This document shows positions 57,181 to 64,000 of a stretch of DNA of 64,000 bases, in pieces (the stretch's first letter is position 1; each line of letters starts with the position of its first letter). A program made the translations under genes and the position numbers. The DNA lies in contig NC_016131.3 of NCBI RefSeq assembly GCF_000005505.3, forward strand, positions 72,643,855 to 72,707,854, written 5' to 3'. The DNA comes from Brachypodium distachyon. Its lineage: Eukaryota; Streptophyta; Magnoliopsida; Poales; Poaceae. The notes beneath the pieces are model-generated. The model was not told where the DNA came from. It searched no databases and saw only the letters and a list, made by a program, of their open reading frames with translations.

Positions 57181-57331
57181 TTGTTCAGGGTAAGCGCCAT
57201 TAAGGACAAAACACAGGAGCTCACGTGGAACTATGTTCAGGTAGGGGGGCACCGCCCCCTAGCCCATTAAGATTTTGTAGAAGGACCATACAGCCACTAA
57301 GGGTGGAGCTACAGGTCTCCTGCTCCTCTGA
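56947..57331. repeat. 0.37-kb module, copy 1
   Basis: Nearly the same as 62311-62675 over its whole length: gactcgccgccacctctacg, tatggcccccacccttctac, agtgacaggccgtcgcac, aaaacacaggagctcacgtg, ccattaagattttgtagaag and gccactaagggtggagctac. Direct orientation, about 5.4 kb apart. A short in-frame peptide (ATRRHLYEV) is kept in both, but the rest is broken. Confidence 0.9.
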
Positions 57332-57403
57332 TAGCTGGTGTAGTGGGTGCCGGATTCTTCTGAGCCCGCGGACCATCCCACGCGGAATCTGTGAAATCAT
57401 AGG

Positions 57404-58324
57404 TGTTGTGTAACATTGGCAAGTGTTTTAGATGAAACATTGATGTGGATATTTTGGATAATATAGATACTTATGTGATGACATGTATCATGTTTTGGAC
57501 TTAGTGCTTTGCTATTGGTGTGTTGATCCATTAGTTTCTTATGTGAAAACGTGGCATGAGTTGTGTGGAACTTACCACGAGTCAAGTCGTGGACTCATGC
57601 TCGTACTGGTTATTTGTGTATTCACTTTCAGGTGTTGCTGGAGCTAGAGGAATGTGGTGGATGACGGATCGAGGGACGAAGCTTGGGAGAAGCTGAGGTC
57701 GAGGATCAATGTCATGCGGGACGTTCGTGCGAAGGAACAATTGAAGTGAAGGCTACGATGATCTGGGAGGGCACTGGTTTGTCGTACGTTATTTATATCG
57801 GAGGTGTACGGTATTGGAGATATTCGACACGTGATGGTCAAGTTTTGAAGACATCATCAGAAGAGTGGATGCCATGGAGTGGCATCGACGTGAAGACATG
57901 TAGGTCCAGCCGTGGCTGGATGAGAGCTGTTTAAAGACTAAACAGTAACGTCATGAAGATGGCATCCGATGGAAACGTGGTTCACATTAGAGTTGTGCGC
58001 GTCGTCGAGACGAACAACTTTGCTTTTGGAGTCATCTCAATCCGAGGTCGTATGTGGCCTCCACGTGCAGAATACTGACCAGGACAGAGGAGTTCGTGTT
58101 GGATTCGGACTCGGTGTAGGGTCGCGAATTTTTCCTTATAAATAGAGGACGTCTAGGTTAGGAACTCAGAGCTTTGGATCTAGATCAATCCTTGGAGAGT
58201 TCTTGGATGCATGGTTGCATCTTTTGTAATCGATTGACATCGTTGCAATAAAGAGATTCGTTGGCGGTGTCATCTCTGTTCTTCTCGAATCTTCGTGGAA
58301 TTTTCGTGCTAGATCTTTCTAACA
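57404..58324 (+). mobile_element. LTR-like segment (probable solo or truncated LTR)
   Basis: The stretch has the order expected of a plant LTR: a TATA box (tataaata, 58137-58144), a transcript-start-like region, and an aataaag signal at 58247-58253 followed by an AACA end at 58321-58324. Two possible left edges with TGTT are at 57404 and 57632. No target duplication or second LTR was found. The sequence after 58324 reads like an untranslated leader or old retroelement interior. No coding domain remains. Confidence 0.4.
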
Positions 58325-58929
58325 CTTTGGTGCAGCTTTCTCACAAGATCATAACACGTTGCTGCAGGTTTCTCACGAGATCAAGGGAAGATTGTGATTA
58401 ATTCATCTTTCTTGTTTTTCCTCGAAATTGGTTTTAGATTAATCCTCGTAACTTTCTGTCAGCTGTTACTGTTTTGATTATATCTTCTGATTGGTTCGTC
58501 CGATTGAGCTGATTTTTGTTGCGTTGGTTAGATAATTTCAATACCTTTCTTTTGCATACTCATACGTATTTTTTGGTTCATCCAATCAAAAGTTACGGCT
58601 GTTTTACTATCACGGACAGAAAGATGATTTAGGGTTTGAACTTTCGGGAAAAGTTTTAATTTGCTTCCACGCAATCATTCAACCCCCTCTCTGATTGCGT
58701 ATCTCGATCTCACAGGATCTGTCGCGCGTGAAGATCCTGGCTTGATCTCGCGCGGCGGCGAGCAAGGGAGGGGCTGGGCTCGGACCTCGGAGGTGCTGTA
58801 ACTCTGTCATATGTCAACCATTTTTAAATTTGATCAAGTTTATAGATAAATCTAGCAACATCTACTAATCTAAATCAGGTTTATTGAATATATGATATCT
58901 TTACCCCTACTAGCGGAGGCAGGGGGCTC
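58325..58929. other. Sequence after the LTR-like segment
   Basis: Contains direct partial repeats (gcagctttctcacaagatca and gcaggtttctcacgagatca) at 58333 and 58364, and a ttcaaccccctctct stretch near 58678 of a kind often seen inside grass retroelements. No coding frame. Confidence 0.35.
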
Positions 58930-59152
58930 TACATTGTGATGATAGCTTTTACGTTGGATTTAGCTCTGTAGTACGCGGTTTAACCTCTTGCCTCGTTGGT
59001 GGACAAGAACGTCCACCCCACTTGCTAAGTTGAAAATTGCAATGCTCATGATTGTATACCTTTTGCTTTCAATTTTTAGTTTTCTCAATGTTTTTGCAAA
59101 CTATATATTTACCTTGTAGGATACACTAGACAAATTAGGTAAGCATGCAACT
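58930..59152. repeat. Dispersed repeat, copy B
   Basis: Counterpart of 46121-46480 with an internal deletion of about 150 bp. Its right edge at aagcatgcaact abuts a LINE fragment, which is not present in the other copy. Confidence 0.75.
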
Positions 59153-59440
59153 GTTTCGAGACATCTTGAATAAATCAAGAGCAACTGAGGCCAGGGAGCT
59201 CCCATCAATCCACCTGTCAGTCCAGAACCCAGCTTTCCGGCCGTCGCCGATTTGAACTGAAGTGCAGGCCTGAAGCAAGCTATTTTCTTAATCATCGCAA
59301 GGCAGCCGGGTTCCTTTCCACGGCTTGCAACATTTCCCAATTGAACCAAGGCCATCTTAATCTTAGAGCAAAGCTGTAAGAGGTTATATCTTTTATTCCA
59401 AGTCCGCCGAATTTCTTGGGGAAATTATCGGCAAGCAAAC
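59153..59440 (-). mobile_element. LINE reverse-transcriptase fragment
   Basis: On the minus strand it reads NFPKKFGGLGIKDITSYSFA and LRLRWPWFNWE, matching the same region of the LINE at 4880-6712 (PKKFGELGIKN, LRLRWPWFRW), then WTDRWIDGSS. Frames change within it, so it is an old internal piece without ends. Confidence 0.75.
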
Positions 59441-60410
59441 CAAACACGTTAATTCTTATGGAATATCGCTAACAAGTAAAACTTCGATTTATTATCACGG
59501 AAATCGAACTAATTAACATAACTTGGCGTTCACACGACTACCGGTGCAAACATCCCATACATCAATTCTGCGCCTGCACTTGTATTTTCTTTATAGTGTG
59601 ATGTACATCACATGTGATCAAACATCCCAGGTAAAGACAAGTGGGTGATCTGAACCTTAATTGCAAATACTCCATCCGAATTCATAAAAAGTGTCATTCA
59701 TTTTGATCTACAAACGAACAGTCGGTTTGATGCAAAAGTTGACCGATCATCTGATACGCGATCTAACATTTAGCTATAGATTTGAATATAAAGTTGCATA
59801 CAAATAAAATATCATCTTACGTTCAAAACATAATTGACCAAATATAATTTCGTATTTCTAGGGGCTCTGAAATTGATTAATTCTACTTTTCTATATATAT
59901 TAGGGTTGAATGATGCTGTCACTGTAATGACTTATCACGCAAGTAATAGAACGCTAAATATCTATGCCAGCTTGAAAATAATGACGATTAAAATGTATCC
60001 TGCGCAATTACGCGGGACACCATGCTAGTTATGCACTAAAAGGAAAATAAAGGAAAAGGACACTTCCTATACTGAGCCTAAATCGATTTGCACAAATTAA
60101 GAGTTAGAAGCATGGAACAAACTAACGGAAATTGCAGCAGAGCCAACACAAACAAAAGCCATGTGCTGGAAACAAATTCAGAAATATTTTCAGAAGTTGC
60201 ATGAAGCACTAGTAATAACTTCTAAAGCACCATCTCCATCCAAAGTGAGTTACATGCCGAAATAAACATAAATATGCATGCCGAAATGCCTTGCTGCCAC
60301 CAATTGAAGGAAGGTACTACTTTCCAACTGGTATAGGATCGAGTGTATCCTGAACTTTATTTATCGGACTGTCAAAATCATGTAGCAGGCACTTTTAAAG
60401 GTGGGTGACA
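59441..60410. other. Intergenic; possible degraded MITE at 59665-59860
   Basis: The stretch tactccatccgaattcataaaaagtgtca (about 59669 on) resembles a Stowaway left end. Inner sequence shows partial inverted pairing, but a clean right end was not found. No gene seen. Confidence 0.35.
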
Positions 60411-60930
60411 TGTGCAGGTCCTCATCCATTTGGGGACACTGATCATGAAGAGGTGGACCAGAGATGCAAGAGATATATTGCCAACTCGTCTACAACTTTA
60501 CCAAAAGGACCAAGGTGTCGTTGGCAGCCCTGGAGATTGTGAACATGGGGGACTGCAACGCAGAAGCGTATGAGTTGGCGATGGCTGAGATGGTGAAGGT
60601 CGTCCGTGCAAAACTTGAGCCGATCTGCCAGACAAAGGAGGCGGTTTAGGGGGCATGCGGGTTAGCCGCGTTGGATCGAGTTCGGCTCCTGAGAATCAAG
60701 CTGGTTGCGATGCGTACAGGGTCCAGGAAATGTTGTTCCAGGACGGGCATACGGAGAGCAGTTTGCAATGCCCTGTACGTAAGAGGAGACCACCAAGGCC
60801 GCCCAAGTAAATGCGAGAGCAAAACCGCCGTACGAACAAGAGGAGTCGGTTTTGTTCGATTTGTCGGATGTCAGGCCACAAGAGAGCAGTACCTGTCCAA
60901 GCCGTGGTGATCAAAGATTGGCCAAATGCA
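60410..60930 (+). pseudogene. FAR1/FHY3-related (Mutator-derived) protein fragment
   Basis: Broken plus-strand frames carry the C-terminal region of FAR1-related proteins, domesticated or active Mutator-like transposases. About 60436-60510 reads LIMKRWTRDARDILPTRLQL, the region after the SWIM zinc finger. About 60780-60900 reads RRPPRPPK, then CSICRMSGHKR, the terminal C2HC-like cluster. At least two frameshifts and stops intervene. The N-terminal DNA-binding and MULE domains are absent. Confidence 0.65.
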
Positions 60931-62310
60931 TTCATGAGGACCACCCTATCTTTGCTATTGCGAGTTTATACATGCAGTTCTATCTTTGTTGTCACTTTCC
61001 GAGCAGTTTCGTGACTTGATAGCTCTTGTCTTGATAGCAAAAGCCGGGCAGGGGACGCCGTCACATGGATGCACAACGCAGTTGACAACCGCCGTCCAAA
61101 TCATGGACGGATGAGCCCCATGGAAGGTTGCTCGATAAATGGTTCCCAGAACGGACAATGTCTGTGACCACCGGTTGGTGCGTACCTGCAGCCTGCAGGC
61201 TCCTGTGTATACGGCGCGTATGCAGAACTCTCAAGAGATGTAATCTCTTGGGATTGCAAGTTTTCAGATGGCTTACTTAGAAACTAATCAATTAGATTGA
61301 TTACATTTGCAGATTAGGGGTATCCATATACGCCTACGTGGCTTCTTATCCGTCATATACCAGCCTCGGTTTGTGCTAGATTTGATATGTTCGAGCTGAG
61401 AAACCATCGGATCGTCTTCGTAATGTATGTCATTGCAAATTAGCAAAATAACTTTCTTTATTATATATATTTTCTCCGGTCCATTATAAGAGTCATACTA
61501 CTCCGTAGCACTTTTTGATGACCGTACGTGCGCAAGAAAGGAATGTACCGAAGCAAAGCTCGAGAGAAAATATCCAATCCGAGGCTTCGAGTCCATGTTC
61601 AAGAGCAGCACACAGTATCTGTAATGTTTCTTGTGATGGTCATGCGTGATCTCCTTGTAAACGAGCACACCGATAGTTCCAAAAGTACACGCATATGCAA
61701 TTATGCATGTATGCATGCCATGGCAGAGATTGATCGATTGGGCACGTACGTTTGCGATCAAGATAAGACATGTGTGGCAGTGGCAGATCAGTCGTTCGGA
61801 CAGCCATACCGGGCCGATCTCACCAGCTAGCTAGCTACTCCTGCTAGTAGCTGCCTGCTAGCTGCATGCATGATCCATGCTCCCGTGCTGTCTAGCTACA
61901 TATGATCTCTTCTTATCTTCATGAACAGTTCACCTGTTGCAAAAGGCAAGCAAACTAGCTGATCCCGATGCCATCCTGCTCGAGTGCTCCTGCAAGATCG
62001 ATCGACAGTACATCTGTTATTCCATTTCCACACTTGTTTAACGTGCTGATACATCGTGCATGATGATGAGTTGCTAATGTCGTGGCTCGCAGCGAGCCAC
62101 ACCAGGCCAGCCAACTAACTCCTCATGTACCATGATGATGAGTACTACTCGTAGCATAATATTCTGTTGTGTTTGTATTGCCGCACGTTGATAGGGCATC
62201 CATGGATCAATTAATTGTCGTTAAGGATCTCGGTGTCACGTGCATGTATGGATGTGCGAGGATGGATCCATGCACGCATGGATGAAGAAACGGGATCGAT
62301 GCAGCGGTGG
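60931..62310. other. Intergenic; truncated Stowaway end near 61470
   Basis: A ttttctccggtccattataa stretch near 61471 looks like a Stowaway left end without a right partner. No gene or RNA gene seen. Confidence 0.35.
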
Positions 62311-62675
62311 CACTCGCCATCGCCAGCGCCGGAGCAACTTTCGCTATCGTATGGTGCTCTCTCCGCATCGTCTGAGTTTGCAGCGACTCGCCGCCACCTC
62401 TACGAGGTGTACCGCAGCCTGATTGTCGCAGTTTCGTGTAACATAGGGACCAAATGTTCTATGGCCCCCACCCTTCTACCCTGCTCGTGGCATTTTTGAG
62501 TGACAGGCCGTCGCACTTGAGGTGATTGTTTAGGGTAACCGTCATTAAGAACAAAACACAGGAGCTCACGTGGAACTACGTTCAGGTAGGGAAGCATCGC
62601 TCCCTAGCCCATTAAGATTTTGTAGAAGGACCATACAGCCACTAAGGGTGGAGCTACAGGTTTCTGCTCCTCTGA
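62311..62675. repeat. 0.37-kb module, copy 2
   Basis: Direct copy of 56947-57331 with scattered substitutions and small deletions. It ends 92 bp upstream of the start codon of the small membrane-protein gene and may supply its promoter or leader. In copy 1 the module lies downstream of the related reading frame instead. Confidence 0.9.
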
Positions 62676-62766
62676 ACCGAGGCCGGGATACGCGCCACCT
62701 TAATCTTTCCATATTCCTTTCCACCGAATCAGCCATCTTAGAGCAGAGCTTAGAGCAAACCTCGTC

Positions 62767-63075
62767 ATGGCGCGCCAGGAGGTCGCGCTTCTCGTCCTCG
62801 TCGCCGTCGGCGTCGTGGGCTGTGCCGCCTCGCTCGGCGGCGATTGGGTAGCGGACGATCGCTTTTTCACGCCGCCGCCGCCGCCTGCAGCGCCGCCGGT
62901 CCGTCCTGCAGCGCCGCCCGCCGGGCCGTGCAACCAGACGACCGTCGTCATCGCCTCCCTCGCGCTCGCCCTCGCCTTCGCCGCCCTCGGCACCGCCGTC
63001 GTGTGCTGCGCCGGCGCGCGCCCGCGCCCGCCCTGCCCGGAGCCGGAGGCAGAGCCCGCTGACCCTCCCGGGTGA
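62767..63075 (+). CDS. Small putative secreted or membrane protein, proline-rich
   Basis: 102 residues, family not recognised. Residues 5-20 (EVALLVLVAVGVVGCA) form a signal peptide or anchor. A proline-rich stretch follows (FFTPPPPPAAPPVRPAAPP, about 33-51), then an NQT glycosylation-like site. A second hydrophobic segment lies at about 60-81 (VVIASLALALAFAALGTAVV). The tail is rich in Cys and Pro (CCAGARPRPPCPEPEAEP). An aataaag signal lies at 63163-63169. It is GC-rich, unlike its surroundings, and has a decayed relative at 56825. It could also be an accidental frame in a GC-rich repeat. No function can be assigned. Confidence 0.5.
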   Translation: MARQEVALLVLVAVGVVGCAASLGGDWVADDRFFTPPPPPAAPPVRPAAPPAGPCNQTTVVIASLALALAFAALGTAVVCCAGARPRPPCPEPEAEPADPPG

Positions 63076-63212
63076 AGCTCCTGTCTCACCTCGTGGCGAG
63101 CCAGTGGACGGGGCGGCTGTAGGTCACACCGTCTCACCGATGTCAGTTTCGTAGCTGAGAATTAATAAAGTACTGTAAGTTTAGTTTCGTACGGAGTAAT
63201 GTAGTAGGAGTG

Positions 63213-63332
63213 TACTCCTCCTGTTTCATGATTCTTGTCAAAATATTACATGTATTTAGACGTTTTTAAAAAATATGTATATTCATTTTTGCGTAAATTT
63301 GAGACAAAAATTATGAAACGGAATAGGTAGTA
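63213..63332. mobile_element. Stowaway MITE, complete
   Basis: Left end tactcctcctgtttcatgat and right end attatgaaacggaataggta are inverted copies around about 80 bp that include atgtatttagacgttttt, as in many Pooideae Stowaways. It lies just downstream of the small membrane-protein gene. Confidence 0.72.
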
Positions 63333-64000
63333 GAACTGTTCTTGGATTGTTGTGCCGCTCTTGTTTCATGGGTCAAACTGAAGTCTGGCCGCACGAACGA
63401 CTTTGACTATGTGTACTCTGGATTCCCCGTTGAAGTGCCTCTCTAACTTCTTTCTTATGGGCCAAATTGTTTGTTTGTGCGTGCATGACCTACTGTTTCT
63501 ACTCATTTTCTTCCTAGTTTCATGTACATGTGCCGATATATGTTCTTCTCGCAAGCTAACCAGGGGCCTAATTGTGGTGTGTCCGTCCACGAGCTGCTCA
63601 ATCATCGTAAGCTCATGTGCCTAAATTCCAACTACAACGTGCCTGCTCTACGCTCCGCATAGTTCCGTATCGAAGTTTCCAGAGTGCATTTCTTGTTTGG
63701 ATTAGGTTTCATCTCATCCGGCGCGTTCCCAATCCTAACCCTGTGGTGAAATTTCAAGACACAAACCGGGCGCCCACACGACACGCACTTTCAGAGTATC
63801 AAACATCCGTCCGGGAAGAATCACACTACCAGTATACGAGGTTAGTTTTTTTTTCCAGTACAGACACAACACTTGAGTTGAGATCCACACTAAGTACCAG
63901 TATACGCGGTTAGTTTTTTTTTTTTTGAAAGCCCGGCAGGTGGGGCTGCCGTTTTCATTCGTGGAAGGAGAAAAATACAGTACATGCGTTCAAGGGGAGC
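63333..64000. other. Intergenic, ending in a LINE-type tail
   Basis: No gene supported. A direct repeat (accagtatacgaggttagtttttttt and accagtatacgcggttagtttttttt) occurs at about 63828 and 63896. After the second T-run (63913-63925) comes gaaagcccggcaggtggggc, which resembles the 3' end of a minus-strand LINE that continues beyond the window. Confidence 0.4.

Noticed and set aside
58137..58144. TATA box as promoter of a local gene
   Set aside because: No coding frame follows; it fits an LTR-internal TATA better.

Overview
The window looks like nuclear DNA of a grass, most likely a small-genome member of the wheat/Brachypodium group (Pooideae). The evidence is spliced genes with GT-AG introns, GC-rich single-exon genes of the kind common in grasses, many Stowaway-type miniature elements with CTCCCTCCGT ends, non-LTR (LINE) retrotransposon pieces, a CACTA-like element, and protein families typical of cereals. 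The species assignment is inference. No bacterial, organellar or viral genome is present.

Layout. 1-3.0 kb: repeats and exon-like scraps that I could not assign. 3.0-9.4 kb (minus): a DUF4220/DUF594 membrane-protein locus. It consists of a 5'-truncated copy, then a longer copy carrying a nonsense codon in a 45-bp tandem repeat and a frameshift. A 5'-truncated LINE with a long open reading frame sits in the duplicated 3' flank. 9.9-10.2 kb: LINE scrap. 10.7-13.1 kb (minus): single-exon subtilisin-like protease. 15.0-18.8 kb (plus): 11-exon fused two-domain methyltransferase (tRNA m3C-type plus METTL21/FAM86-like). 19.7-22.1 kb (minus): intronless CDC48/p97 AAA-ATPase. 22.7-25.4 kb (plus): two-exon DUF946/Vps62-like protein. 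26.4-32.5 kb (minus): 11-exon ABCC/MRP transporter that I recognise as the ABCC13 (cereal low-phytic-acid) orthologue. 33-47 kb: gene-poor block with MITEs and a non-autonomous CACTA-like element. 47.2-48.2 kb (plus): three-exon R2R3-MYB gene with polyglutamine tracts and a TATA box. 49.2-53.2 kb (minus): two-exon RING-H2/vWA E3 ligase of the WAV3 type. 53-64 kb: repeats (MITE cluster, tandem duplications, LTR-like segment, LINE and FAR1-like remnants, a duplicated 0.37-kb module) plus one small putative membrane-protein gene.

The intact genes are neighbours but not one pathway. They cover vacuolar phytate transport, protein-complex extraction by CDC48, ubiquitin ligation, RNA/protein methylation, secreted proteolysis and transcriptional control. 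Exon joins were derived from GT-AG sites, reading phase and family conservation. The reconstructed proteins are 554 aa (methyltransferase), 550 aa (DUF946), 1505 aa (ABCC13), 254 aa (MYB) and 707 aa (RING-vWA). I did not find a clearly new biological system. The most interesting points are the DUF594 locus, the intronless CDC48 copy, the two-module repeat around the small membrane-protein gene, and a Stowaway relic reduced to two touching terminal repeats.
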